Positions 1 through 13,700 of a stretch of DNA of 64,000 nt are shown here, one piece after another. Origin of the DNA: Ascaris suum (taxonomy: Eukaryota; Nematoda; Chromadorea; Rhabditida; Ascarididae); NCBI GenBank assembly GCA_013433145.1, contig CM024190.1, positions 558,001 through 622,000 of the forward strand, in the 5' to 3' direction. A model generated the notes under the pieces. That model saw nothing but the letters and a program-made list of their open reading frames with translations, had not been told where the DNA came from and ran no database searches. Positions within the stretch are counted from its first letter, which is position 1, and every line of letters starts with the position of its first letter. A program made the translations under genes and the position numbers.

Positions 1-3000
1 GGAAAAACTTCCCATCCAAGGAAACCTCCTCTTTGAATGTATCAATATACGACACGAAACACTTGATAAACGGAGAAATGCAATCAGGACTGCAAGTTTT
101 GTAAGATCTGAAAAGGATCGTAATGAGATGGCAATACGTTTCAAGGCGATAGCGACAGAGGGAATCAAATGATTAGAAAAGCGCATTTCGTTGCCTTAAA
201 ATTTGAAGTTTTTGTAAAAACAAGAGGGAAAAATTGAAGGCTAAGAGGTGAATTTATTAATCGTGCGTATATACACCTATAAATACTTATGAAATAAGAC
301 GTATACATAAATGTAGAAATGCTGTGTGAAAACTGTACGCAGGAAAGTAGAGACAACAAAGAGAATAGGGTTTCGCTTTCGAACGCCTTGTGATATTTGC
401 AATAAACTTTGTCCTCCAGAAATTCTAAAGTGCTGAGGATATAGTGGATCCATCACACTCGGCCTGCTAGCTTTTCCATTGCAGTTCATGAAGATCACAT
501 ACGCAATTTGTTTGGATTCTAGCGTTTACTGCGAACAACAATCCATCCTAAAGCACAGATAACCCATAATTTCACTGCACGTAAATAGAAATAAAAGGAC
601 ATGGGAATCACTTTAAACGAGAGAAGAAACGCATTGGAGGAGTTCATGCAAAAATGCTTTTGTAAATCTACTCATCAGACCGGCCAGTTTCACAAATTAC
701 CAACAAAATAATGAAAAATGCCCACAAATATATCTATATATTTCAAGTGATTTTACTGCTCATACAAATCTGCTGTGAAAGATCGGCTCAATTTTGTGGC
801 TCAATCGGTGTGAAATAAGAAACTAACCAGATTCAATACGAGTCATCACTCATTAAGTGACCTCACTACGGATAACATGAATCAGCTTGAACAGTGATGT
901 GGGAAATTATTCTATGGCGCTCATTAGACCGACCAAATCTCGTGGCTGTAACTTCAGTGATCCGCGAATTCAAACTACCAAATACACAGAAAGACAAACA
1001 TATGCGCAGACATGAAGCTAACGAACCACTGAAAGTGTCTTCGACCGTGATTGAAATAACGAAGCAATTTTTGAAACAGGATAGCATTTACAACCTATTG
1101 CAAAACACATTAAGCCATAGCTAAGTAGCAGAAAATTTGCAACGCCACCAGCGCTAACCGGCCGTAGAGTTCTCAATGGGACTTATACGCGGCTCATTCT
1201 TTAGGTGATGTCAGCGAGTGTTTTTGATAGATCCTCAGAGATCAAAGATCGATCGACATTCCCATGTCACATCTCTAGCGTTATTTATTCCTCAAGCGAT
1301 TCTTGAAATTAGATCAGTTTACAACTGCCATTCGCGATCCCGCAGGGAAAGATGGATGCTCGACATTTATACAAATGTGGACGGACGTGCGCTGCAAATA
1401 TACAGGCAGTCCTCTTCAATGTTTTCTATGCGAGAGGATCGTGCACTATTCTGTAATAAAATTCTTGTTGATTTTATTATTGGTCATTCTGAGTGAACGA
1501 ATTGCTAGCGATATTATCAAGTTGAAGCAAAGTAGCAATTGATTTTTTTAAAACAAAGTATCCTCAAGAAACGCGGAAAGGTTACGAAATCAAATCAGCG
1601 CATATGTGCGATTAACGTTGCTGCAACGAAAAATATAAAAGACAATCAAAAATCACAAATTGGTTTCCAGATCGCTTGCAGTTGCACAGATGCAATAAAG
1701 CCTTCAGCAAACAGCTAATTATCTTTGCAAATCTTTTATTGACGTCCTCATTTCCATCCGAACCTTACGCAAGAGCAAACCATCCAATAGAAAAGAATGA
1801 GAAAAGCATACATATATTCACGACTAATGTAACACATGAGGGAACACTGGAGATGCGCTAAGAAATGAACCGGTCGCTGATGAAAACTAAATGGGTCGCA
1901 AGGATTGGATGGAGGAGGGAGCAGGTATAGCATGAGAACAGGTGTAGAAAGGAACGTTACCGAACAAATAGCATGTCGATGGCTATAAATCTTAATATTT
2001 TTAAATCGCTACGCTTCTTTACACGAAATCTTAAAATGGCGGATTTAATTATTACAAAAATTAGGTTTACTGAAGGAAAACAAAAACGTAGTAATTTTTT
2101 TAAAAAGCCGCGAGAATGTGAAGAAAAGGTTAAGAATGCTACGGAAATACTTGAAGATTCATAAACCCTACGCCAAGATGTCTTTTTATTCCTAGATGCT
2201 CCGATAAAGCTCTCTACAGCAACATCCTTTCTCTGGCAATCGAAATTCTTGGGGCGACAATGCTGCGAACACCCACTGGCACCAATGGCAAATCACTCCC
2301 GATGATGATGGTATAGTACTGAATTACTGAGTGTACTGCAAATGAATTTTATGTGCCACGTAAATAACTTCTAATATAGGAGTTTAAATTCCAGAAATCC
2401 ACCGCTGGACAAACGTCACAAAAATTTTAGAATTTGGGCACCAGTTGGCCCGCTCCCCTCCTATGGACCATGGGCCAACCGTTCGTTAAGAAAGAAACAT
2501 TCAGCTGTCATTCATATTTATGGTTCTTGAGGAAGAGAAAGAATAATTAAAAAACACATTCACAACTACTCGGTAATAAATGACGCAGAAACATTCGTCC
2601 CTGTGAACGAAGATACATGACGTGCCATGGATATGGCCAAAGAGTACTTCGAGTTCTTCAAAAAGAGTCTAGTTTCAAACGCTATATCGGTAATTCCGCT
2701 CTCTCCTAACATCCTGCTTCCAGAACAAGGTGGGATTATCCTTCTTCATTGAGTTTGGAATTTATAATGAACTGCCGCAAGCGTTCTTTGGAGAATTGCG
2801 TTTCTATCAAAAATCAATAATTCACTTCACTGCTTATCATCCAAGTCTTATTGTTTAACTGATGTAATCAGGATGCTCTGAGCCATATTTATTTGTGTTC
2901 GTAACAGTGGCATTTTCTCTGACATATTCTCATGTCTATTTTGAAATTTAATTTAAATCATCTAGCTATCTACTTCCAAGCCTCCCGCAACCATGCGGCA

Positions 3001-6000
3001 TCAACGAAACTGCTATTATTCCCTCGAACGGCTATATCGAGCACATTAATATTACAGCTCGTTTGAAACTGTCACTTAACACACATAATAAACACGATAC
3101 AGCACAATGCATGTCACAAATCTTCACTCCTTCTTTCTACTCTTAAACTCCAACATATCTCCTTTTACGTTGCGACGTTTAGGGCTTAATATATTTCGAA
3201 ACGTTGTTCGCGAAGCTTGGTATGCCTCCTCCCTCTCATGCTGGACAAAAGACTGAACACGATTAGAGAAGATTCAAAGAACAGAATAAACATAAAAAGT
3301 ACGCAACTACAGTCTACAATACCGTTGTTCACTACCACTTGACATACTTGAAGGTTGCAGAATTAAATCATTCGCTTGTATGCTGTGTTAGATTTCATGC
3401 TGCTTTACTCGCGTTGGATGCCCGGAGTAGTTTCAGTTTCCCTATTCTTGTAACATGTGCGGTCATTCCTCTCCCCCACCCAAAAAAACTATTTCGCACC
3501 ACTAACAATTATAGTTGAACAAATTACGCACATTTCGGTCTACCGCTATATTCTCGCACAGTCTTTCATCTCATTGTTGGTTATCATTGTGTTTATTTTT
3601 GTGTTACCCTGTCCAATCTCGATAGTTCTTTATCTTCTCGTACAAACTTCTTCTATTTTTGTATACACACCTCGTTTTTGTGTGTATGCCAGTGTTTCTA
3701 TGTGTTTCTATGAAATTTTCTACGCATTTCGCTTTGTTACTATTATAGTAAACATCGTTTTTCTTACTAGCAGTGTCACGAAAGAATTCACACCCTCGTG
3801 GTCTATCTGGTGTATCGAACTTGAATGACTCGCATCGAACCGCCCAGTTTTTTAATTATCCCGCCATTTCTCAAACTTTCCCTCCCGTCAAGTTCATCGA
3901 CCAATTGCAGTGAGCGCGTGTCAGACGTTTTAACCATACAGCAAATCACAACGCTTCTATTTAAGAGCGAAATCACTATCAATTAATTTTGTGCAACAGC
4001 GATATCCAACAGCAGACTAATGTGGGAATTCCGATAAAGCAATGGTGAACTACATGACACTTGTTATAAACGCAGTGATATAACAGTAATATTTCAGTGT
4101 TACAAATGAAACAACCAAATCGACCTAAATGTAACGTTGCTGAATCGACCGAGTTTAAAAGTGAATATGAATCCTAATTGGTCGTCGATCGGATCAGTGA
4201 CAAACCTCTTGCGGATAAGACGGAATGTTTGAAGGAGGCAATAGGAAAGAGGAAGAGGGTTTGTTGAGCAGAAAGCTATAGAGAGGAGCTATTCAGCGTC
4301 TGCTCTTTAATGAACGCGCTCTAAATCTAGCATCTAAATCGAGCAAATGAGGCAAATGAAAGGGGCAGCACATACGCACACCGCATTTGCACATAACATT
4401 GGGCGGTGCCTTATGCTAATTGCGTCCATCTAGCCGCCTTCTTTATGCTCATACGTGCATCAACAATCCTTTCCATTGCCACTTATAATTATTTCTCAAT
4501 CCCTTTTATCGATGCTTCTTCCGACTTTTAGTTGCTGCACTTCGCGATTCAATTCCTCGAGGATGTTTCGCATCAAAGTTTCAGTTCGACTTATATGTTT
4601 AGTATGTGCAGCCAAACGAAACGACTAAAATTTTTAACTTTTTGTTTCTCACTCTGTGTGATTGGGGTATCCATTTTCTACTTTTATAGGATGCGATGAT
4701 AAAATTTCAAAAATGATTCCAAACAACTGGCGAGTGGTTTTTTGGCGCACCGTCTAAACGCTGAGATGAGACATGGTCAGTCGCTCGAGCAGTAAAGGTT
4801 AACACATCAAACCGAATACATCATAAACGACCGTAGCATGGAAAGTGAGTGGAATATGAGAACAGCACGAAAAGCATGGATCCAACCTGAAGACTAACGA
4901 TCCAAACAAACAAGAAGCCCTAATTAAGCATCTCTGCAGGCATCTTTTGCCCTATGCAGTACGCGACTTTCCTCAAAACCAACTCAGATATTCCAGAATG
5001 AAAACCGATAGGGAGCTGGGAAGATACCTGTAAACAACCTTTACCATTATCAACTATACAACTGAGAAAAAAGGTATGAGGCGTGGCAACGTAGCACGGT
5101 AACATAAACGCGCTGAATTTATATTTTTCCCTTTTCAATCGTCCAGCTGTTAATCATCAATTAGTACGGATCAGCAATGAGTTGCCCTGGTTTTTATTCA
5201 TCCGAAACAAATTGTATCTTGAACTGAAGCATCTAAGAGTAAACGCAAAACGTCTTAATTGTCCGCGTAGACGTTTTCCTCCACTCCAATAATGCACAAT
5301 GCGGGTAAATAGAGAGGTAAACTTCGAAACATTGTACGAAAGAATAAGAAAGAAATCTCATGTTTGCAGGAGGAAAAAAGAGAGGAATATATATTGGAAC
5401 AGCAGAAACGCAAATTAAACTGTATGCTGAAATATAACTGTTTTTCGCTTGTACGCACTTCGAGAATAATCTTTTATAGATTGGTATTAGTGAAGCATTA
5501 GTATTTCGTCCCGACGGATATGCCAATAAGCGCTTCCATAAGCCGATGAGACGAAGATTCAGGATCAATCCAGACAAATCGTAATCCACCCAACAATTAG
5601 CTCATCTTTGCTCTGTGACTGCTCTACTGTCTTCTCATCCGACCCGGCTCACCATTTAGCTTTTCGACGTCTCATTAGCTCAATATTTATTTGTTCGCTC
5701 GTTACTAGATGTTTACTTACTTATTTCTTGATGTCACTTATTTCGGTTTCTGAAGTTCCTTTAGTTCTGATTATGATGATTTCGTTAGATTCGACTTATT
5801 CAACTTGTCCCCCTCCCTCCCTCCCCTTTGCACTCTTACCGACTTTCTGGTTCTCTTATATCCACCCTATATAACATTTTACTCCTAAGCCTGACTACGC
5901 CGTATGACGACGAAACATTGCTGCAATTTATGCATAAAAATTCACTGTCCTTCTGCTACCTGCATAATACAACAAATAAAAACCGCCTACTTATGTACTT

Positions 6001-6500
6001 CTTTGAAATGTAACGTGGGCAAGACCAGCCCGTCTTTGATGCGACAAGTGTAATCCATCCCTTGCATCATGAGGTGAAAGCAAAAAGGTCAAAGACAGGT
6101 GATACCAAAACCACATAGCTATCTCTGCTTAACTGCACTCTTCTATTTCTCCCTCCCCCCTCCTCTCATCTTCGAAATAAAATAGCTTCGCGAAATCCCA
6201 CTTTGGCGTTCTTGTGACCTGCAATTGAGTACAGCGCGGTTATAAACGTATGCAAATAAACGAATACACACCAGTAAATCTTATGCCATTAACATATCTT
6301 TAATCCACAAGTTTAGAAGAAGTTCAAAAAGCGTTAAATGGAAGATGGAAGTTTAAAGATGGAAATCATAACAAAAAGCAGATCGGATCGAAGCAACTCA
6401 TTTGCCTTGATATAGTAGAATGCCCTTAAACTCTTTGCCTTTCCTAATTAAGATGCGTTTCTCAGGAAATGAGGGCGACCTGCGGTCATTAAAATTCCAA
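1..6500. other. Intergenic or intronic stretch, no gene supported
   Basis: I find no recognisable protein domain or RNA gene here. The longest open frame (plus strand, about 3457-3828) lies in a T-rich stretch and encodes a low-complexity hydrophobic string, which looks like a chance reading frame. A short frame ending near 2332 (plus) has coding-like composition but no identifiable homology. The stretch could be intergenic, or an intron of a gene whose exons I do not recognise. Confidence 0.4.
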
Positions 6501-6525
6501 GATATTTCAACATCGGTTATTTTAG

Positions 6526-7491
6526 ATCGTGGAGAAAAAAGTGAAGATTCTAGCAGAGTTGGATCGCCGTACGCGGAAAATACAAGTAACTTTGTGTGAA
6601 TCAAAGCAAGCTTCAAAGTCCCGTCGTAGAGCGTCAATTAAACTTCCTCGATACCCTTTCCAGACGCGCTACTGCGGATGGGAAGGTTTTCATGTATCGA
6701 TGTTAAGCGTCCCTCTTGGGAGCAACCACTAAAGCGACTAAAACATCTTCTATGCATTCATTTTACAATTGAATTATTTGCCATCTTTGAGCGACGCAAT
6801 TAAATAAGCAATTCGCAACGAAAATTTCTTGTTCAAACTATGAATTGCTTGCAAATCATTTAAAGTGCAGAGAAAGAATGAAAGAGTAAGACACTGAGGA
6901 CGACTAGAAGAGATAATGAAGATAAAAATTTGCATAAATTCACAGCCTAACTTGAAAAGTGTAACAAATATTCTAGCAAAAAGATGGTAAACCGTTCACA
7001 TTAATCTATCGTCATTACCTTCGCAACAAAGTTTCTTGACATTTCAGAATATGCAGAAAGAAACGGATTACGCTGAATTCCATAGAAAATTGAAGACTGC
7101 AAATCTTCGGTCGCCAAATTGGAAATGAACTCCCTACATTAAGCAGTCAGCATAAACAGCCTTCTCTCCAAGTGATGAATGTTATCATCATAGATCTTTT
7201 TTTTGTGTGTGTGCTCTAAACTGCACTGAAGGAATTTGCCGCGCATAAACTGATCGAGAGCTGAAATTGTCGATATATGTGCGAGTGAGGTTTTTTCATT
7301 GCTCCAATCGGATGTGGACACAGAGAAATTTCATAACAGTTGATGATGTAGGCAACCTGGTTGTGCTCAATGCAACCAACTACCGCCCCATTAAATTGCG
7401 GATTGGTGTACGACCACTATTTGCAACGACTAGCTACGAATACATTGAATTAGCTATCGCGCGCAACAAGTGGCAGAGCTTATCAGAGTGA
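6526..7491 (+). CDS. Unassigned cluster of plus-strand exon-like ORFs
   Basis: I do not recognise this protein. Three segments look like exons. At 6526-6585, a clean TTTTAG acceptor is followed by a frame reading IVEKKVKILAELDRRTRKIQ up to a GTAACT donor. At 7048-7128, a GACATTTCAG acceptor is followed by a frame beginning NMQKETDYAEFHRK that stops at 7126-7128 unless spliced at the weak GTCGCC near 7110. At about 7323-7491 a frame contains VDDVGNLVVLNATNYRP and ends in TGA. All are lysine- and arginine-rich or of ordinary globular composition, and more coding-like than the flanks. Reading phases do not join cleanly across all three, so the exon chain is not proven. They could be parts of one diverged gene, several genes, or partly chance. 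Confidence 0.2.
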
Positions 7492-7654
7492 GGCTATGGG
7501 AGGTATTAGTTGTATCAGCACCCAAAAAGATCAAAAGACCATGATGTCTCGACGCCATGGCAGGTACGGTTCGCCAGGAAAAACTGCCGCTTCATGCGTC
7601 CTGAACGCTGGCTTTGGATGACTGGATAAATCAAAAAAAAAAATCGCACGCACA

Positions 7655-7824
7655 GAATAAAGGTCAAACCGAACGGACTGCCTCAAGAGGAAGGCTATGG
7701 CAGAGATGGGCAGCTTCAAAAGGGATGGTCAAAGGCTACGACAGCGAAATGCAGAAATAAACGAGTGGAAAGAGGCCGATGCAACATCGCGCGGCTTCCA
7801 GTACAACCAACACCATTTATTTTG
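7655..7824 (+). CDS. Candidate exon with consensus donor, unknown product
   Basis: This GC-richer segment ends at a strong donor (TTTTG followed by GTAAGTAT at 7825). Two plus frames stay open across it. One reads KAMAEMGSFKRDGQRLRQRN and onward to FQYNQHHLFW at the donor; the other contains NGLPQEEGYGRDGQLQKGW. I cannot choose between them or name a family. The base composition contrasts with the surrounding AT-rich DNA, which argues for an exon or a repeat-derived insertion. No continuation exon was recognised to the right. Confidence 0.2.
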
Positions 7825-7829
7825 GTAAG

Positions 7830-10430
7830 TATCAGCGAGTCACCATTACTCCCCACAGTTGCCAAAACATTCTAAGTTATGCTTGACCTGTGTGAGATGG
7901 CACCAAGCGCTACCGAAATCCAGAGGTGTTAGGGAAAACAATATGTGAGAAATGTGCTGACATGATCTACTTGTCCAATAGTACAGGAACCAGCCGAAAT
8001 AAAGTGTCGCACACGAGTTTTCGAGACCTCAAATGCTATCGGATCCTTAAGTTTCTTAATACTACGTGAAAACACCTTCTTAACAATATCGAATAATTAC
8101 ATGATAGTGAGTGTTGAGCTTCGGATATTTTATGTCAAAACACAGAAATTGATTGAATTGGGGAAAATCTTGCACCTACAATGAAACGAAATCTGTATGG
8201 CCTTTTTCGTGGCTTGAGAGCATCGAAAATTTGTGGGATGTTATTGTTTTCTTCACTAACGACAGTAGTAGGCATCGTCGTATTTGGTTGGACACAGCAA
8301 AACTATCGTGCCTTTTATCGCCAAGTACATTAATATCTTGAAGGTGCTATAAATCTGCATGCACCACATTTCCCGGTCATTTATAGTGCACCATTCCGGC
8401 TGCAAAGAAAACGAATCTTTTGCAGAAGATTTGTGCGGGCGACTGCTTAGTGAAAATATGAAAGCATTTTTTCCACGTACGTCTCATCTACTAGTAAGTC
8501 TTGGAAGCGCCTGACTGATTACGTGAGCAGGATGCAAAAGCGCATACCCATAAGGTCGAAATGTGAAGGCATCCTAACTTGGCCTGCTTCCCCACTCGTT
8601 GATTACAGTAATATTCTGCAATAAGTGAAGTCTTATTGCCCTACATCTCCGCTTGCTTTTTCCGCTTTGTGATGTTATGGTCTTCGGTGGTCCCCGCTTT
8701 CAAAACATTCCAAAAAAACCACTCCATTATCGACAATTGCGCGTGCTACCCTAACTTCATTATTTCGTTTTATATACTATCGACATGGCGATAGATCATC
8801 TCGTCTGTTGCTTTTATTCACATTCGTAGTTTTGTTACGAGATGCTTGTACACCTGCTCCCTGCAAAAAATTTTTCCACTCGATCTTCTTCGGCTATCCG
8901 TTTTTCACTGATTTGAGTCAAGGAATCTATTAGATGATCTATTTGTGTAGTATGAGATTTAACGAACTGAAGTGAACCTGAAGTGGATATGCTTTGTCAG
9001 AACCACCTATGAAATATTACTTATATTCCGATGAATCTATCTTTGAGGCGATTTTTTCCGCAAATGGGCGAAAAGAGTATTCGGAAGGTGTAATGAAGGA
9101 TGCTCTGGCAATTCAAGATAAGCAGCAACCGAACAGCGACGATAACCTGATAGTGGCGGTGGAATCCACAGTTTAAACCGACTGGCAAAGTACTTCCCGC
9201 TGGAGACCGCGGAGAGTACTTTGCCAGTATGTATTTGGGTAAAACTTTCCCACTGTTGTAGTAGCTACTGGTGAATGAATTAGCACGCAAGTTAATGAAG
9301 GGTAAATGGAAATCAGCCAAATGGTTATAACCCCATCGATGGAGCGTTCTGGAACTCTACCAAAAGGCAACCACTTGCAGTGCAATTTATGCCACTTCAT
9401 ATTGTTTCTAAAAATATTCCGAACAGCAGAAACTGTATGCACACTATTTGCGCATGACATTTCCCCATGCGTTTGGCCATTTTTCATAGTAAAATTGGTC
9501 TTTTTCTTTCGTTTTCTTATGTTTACCCTCAAATTTCAACAATTTTGCTTATCACGCATAGATACGAACTAATATCCGCCCGATGGTTTTAACATGCAGA
9601 GTGGCTGACAATTACCTAGAAACGACTTTTTAAAACTATTTAGCAATCTGCCATAAAATCTCATAAAATTAAAATTGCTACCGACTTGTAGCTTAAAGAT
9701 GGGACACCTTATGCCTTTAGCAGTCAATTCCAAATTCGAAATTGATGAACGATCCACAGAAAAAAATCAAACCTTTTAAACTTTCCACTGACTTCCGACT
9801 AAAAAGTCGAACCCAAATTTTCTGATTGTCTGTTTAAAATAAATCGAACCTCCTAAATCTTTCAGCGTCCTGGTACAAAAATTGGATACTTGAACTTTCC
9901 AAGCGCTAAACTATTATTTGCAAGGGGCTCTTCTGCTGCCAATTCCTCCTCGCCGCTCATATTCCGGTCTTTCATAAATACTAGCAATCGAAAAAAACGA
10001 AAATTAATGTTGCCACTGAGTGACGGAAGACTTCAAATGTGTGGAATCTAAATCAGTAAAGAGTATAACAAGTATCATAATTAGTGGTCCATGAGTTGGG
10101 GGAGTTAAAAAGAATTTCATCGAAAAAATCTCAGCAATAAAAAATCCATGCGTTTAGAAGGGAGAGAAAATAACTGGATACACACATGAGTTTAAACTTT
10201 ATGATGTTGCAGTCCCATTTCATTCGCACGATAAATCAAATGGAGTGGGGTTAATTTTAAAAAAAACGACAAGATTTTGCAGTTTTTTTTTGTGAAATTT
10301 TGAAGTATCGAGGAAATGCTAAGTCTTTGTGATACCATCGGATGATTTCTGCAAAAGAAGTACTGAAGTCGAAGCCATTTTAAGAGCATATATTAAAACA
10401 AACCCTTCATCACTCCGCTACTGTCTTGCG
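7830..10430. other. Stretch with no supported gene, downstream of PEX13
   Basis: Apart from the hairpin at 9181-9228, nothing with a recognisable domain was found here. Open frames near 9021-9572 overlap on both strands and have no family signature. This is probably intergenic DNA beyond the PEX13 3' end. Confidence 0.4.
9181..9228. repeat. 48-nt imperfect palindrome (two-step hairpin)
   Basis: The left arm ACTGGCAAAGTACT (9181-9194) is exactly complementary to AGTACTTTGCCAGT (9215-9228), a 14-bp perfect stem. Inside it, CCGC (9197-9200) pairs with GCGG (9209-9212) around an 8-nt loop. It could be a transposon end, a structured RNA or a cruciform site. No flanking gene explains it. Confidence 0.7.
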
Positions 10431-10431
10431 C

Positions 10432-10437
10432 TTTATT
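10432..10437 (-). terminator. PEX13 poly(A) signal AATAAA
   Basis: The reverse complement of TTTATT here gives AATAAA on the minus strand, about 360 bases downstream of the PEX13 stop codon. It is the first canonical signal I see after the stop, so it is the likely 3' end signal. Cleavage should fall 10-20 bases beyond it. Confidence 0.55.
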
Positions 10438-10793
10438 GGTAGCAGCTCATATTTCACAGGTGAAAGCAACTAAATAATACGCAAGGATATAAATGGCGAT
10501 ATATGAAAACAGCTCAGACACTTTATACTATTTTCCATGAAAGGATAAATATGCAGCTACTCTATGGGAAGTGTTGCACCAATAGCATGCGGAAAAATCA
10601 AAGACAGAAGAGGAATGAAATTTGAAACAGCACATTCTTTTCCAAAAAAAGATAGAATTTGGGAACGCTTCAAAATAATCATTTAACTGAAAACGTAAAC
10701 CGTGACGTTATCATACTGCTGATCAAAGCCGGGAATACGCTATCGAACCGAATTAAAAACTTGAGTTCAAAACTGTCACGACCGGCGATATCC

Positions 10794-13700
10794 TCAGAAA
10801 ATCGACCGGAGAGCACTTTCGTATGCGCCATCGAGGGAACTTCGTGGTTTCTGGGGCGGGGAAACAGATTTCCTTCCAGAAATTTCCACATAGTTTACAG
10901 GTACGAGACCAACTCGATCACCGTCCTCCGAACTTGAAAGAAACTTCTTTTTTTTTTTAATCAGTTAGCGTTTCTAAAATCGATTTTTATACAACTAAGG
11001 AAAAAACCATGAAAAGAGATCACAGCTACTTACTATTCGAAGAATTAGTGTGGACCGACTGGAGAGGAAGTACTTTAGGAAAAAAAAGAAATAGACCTGC
11101 ACTTTTTTCCCGAGATCGTGATATCTGAATCACTCGCCTCAATGTAAGGAAGCAAATGTAATATAAAAAAGATCAGTCATGTTTCAGCTTCTCAAGCTGC
11201 AGCATCTGAAACGCTGCTCCATGGTAACTGTGTGGATGGCTTCAGCTCATATTACAGTTCCAATAAACAGTTAAAGAATAAAGTCAAGGAATGCATCTCA
11301 AACGTTTATAAAACCCTCAAGGCCATAGGTGACATGTGAGGGATTTCAGTGACAAACGATAAGTAATAAATGTGATCGATTGTACGATAGATACACCTGC
11401 ATTGTGGAGCGGTCCCTCAATAAAGCTTTAATAAATAAATAAATAGCTCAACTAAGTGAGAAAAGTACGAAATTTTCTTTTAAAAATATTTTTTTTTCCT
11501 TTGAAATGCTGCGGTTAGGAAACATCTTCACAGACTTGAAACTTCCAAATTAAACAATTTAAGCCTATTTCTAGAAGGCTCTCGTTTGACACAGGATACT
11601 GCTCACATATCAGTTGCAAAAGAGATGTGCAGATATTTGGCCAAGCATATATATTTGCGAAAATCCAGTTAATTTCCAAGGGCCGACTTGCAAGCAGAAT
11701 TCGGCATCCTATGCATCCTCTTCCCGACCCCTAATTCCTTGGATTCCTCTCCAAATTCAAAAGAATTTCACGACGCTTCCTGTCTCATTTTGCCATCTAA
11801 CCCCTTTAAACACCTGCACATCTTTTGCCCGTCGTTCGAGCAGAACTCTGCACTGGAACGGATAAATTTCGCGATTAGTAATTAGTTTTCAAAGTTAGAC
11901 CTTTTTGTCGAATGCAGTAACGAAGTTTTGTAAACATAAAATCGGAGGCATTTCGTCGACTAAGTTGGAAAATATTTCGTTTTCAAAAGACTAACTTTAT
12001 TTTATGTCACAACAAATACATTCACCTCTCTTACTACCACTTCAAATCAGTTAAACATACTAAATCAAAATAAACAAATCAAAATGGCCATGCTATGTTT
12101 CCCAACGCACTTATGCATTGCTTCAAAGAAACGCTGAGATGCTTCTGTTCTAGAAGCACGGCTTACACTAAAACCACCATTCATTGGAAGTTTGCGATAT
12201 ATTAGACAGTCCGCACACCCGCTTTAGAAGCAAATGAAAGCGACCCTGACGAAAGCGCACTACAACCAATGACTCATACTTATTCTCCCCATATCTCAGA
12301 ATGGACAACTGATTTGATGCTGCGGCTTAAAATACAAAGAGTGGCGTCATTTAGCGCTGCAGCTGTAGTTCTGCTTAAGCAGAGAGGTCAACCAACCTGG
12401 CTAAAAGCCATCCACGAACTGCGGGCTGCTGGTGTTTAGGAGCAACTCGGAGAGTTTGACCCTTGCAGAACGATAGCTCGCGCTCATTTTGTCCATTAAA
12501 ATCGTACAAAGCCTGAAAAACGTAAGACCTTTATATACAAAAAGGAAGTAGAGCAGCTTGGTGGTAAATAGTCAAAGCAGCTTCCCCAACCTTCTGATAC
12601 TTCAAGATGTCTTGTGTTTCCATTTGCACTCTCATTCCATCAGAATGAGAAGAAAACTGATGTTGGATCTTGTTCACACGAATGCTGCAAAAAGCCACTA
12701 ACGAACACTGAAATAATAATTTCAAAGCAACATAACGTTTCACTATACGACGTAGACGATTAGACAATGAGGTTTAGTTCAGTAATTTTTCAAACCGTCT
12801 TCACTTACAGAAAGAAGATCATCACCTCGAAAATTTTCTGTTCAAAAAATAATTGCACTCGTTCTTCAGTGCTTGATTTTCACTTTTCACTCGCCATCTA
12901 TATACATTCACAAAAAAGATGATAAACGTAGGCAAATTAAACCATGGCTTTACCCTTCGAAATGAATAGACCCTCTCCAAGAACTCCCTCCCACATGTTG
13001 CGGCTATAAAGGAAATTAAAACAACATTTACTGCCGCAATTTCCTCCCCCTCTCCCCTCCCCCACCCCCCCCCCCCATCCAGACAAAACAATATCAAGGA
13101 AAAAGAAGAAAAGTCATACCGTTGCGTCGTAATGTTCATCGCATCCGGTGGCCCATCTTCGCGACTCTTCAACAGAGGTCACCAGCCTTGAAAGGCATTT
13201 ATAGATGAGGTAAGGTCCTCCCAGTGCCACCAACCAGAACAGCATCGCCGGCCAGTTTACCGATTTCCCACTGGCGCCCTGCGAATACGCCCAATCGGCC
13301 CCTGAACATGAAATGAAGCTCTCAAGCGAACCATGCAAAAATTGCATTCTAACTCGCCTTTCCGATAGGCTTTTAATGAAAATGCCGAAATCCCGTCAGA
13401 TTCGTCATGCGAAAGGCCATCAAAACGGCATATGACTGTAAGAAAACTTTTCCTTGGTGATCCCAATCGAAACCCTCATAAAGCATCTACATATGAATAA
13501 ATGTTAACGAAAAATTGCAGAAACATTGATGAACACACATGCAGATGGAATTTTTCGTTCATTACTACTACATTTCCCAACGACTTATATTGCGTAATAA
13601 TCCAAATCTATCCGCATGAGATTTAAATCGCTAAATTATGACAGCATTCCAACTGGCCAAGAAACAATTTTATAGATAGCAAAGACAAACAGGATTTACA

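Noticed and set aside
3457..3828. 123-codon hydrophobic plus-strand frame
   Set aside because: It lies in a T-rich stretch, has low-complexity composition, and shows no start context, splice partner or domain.
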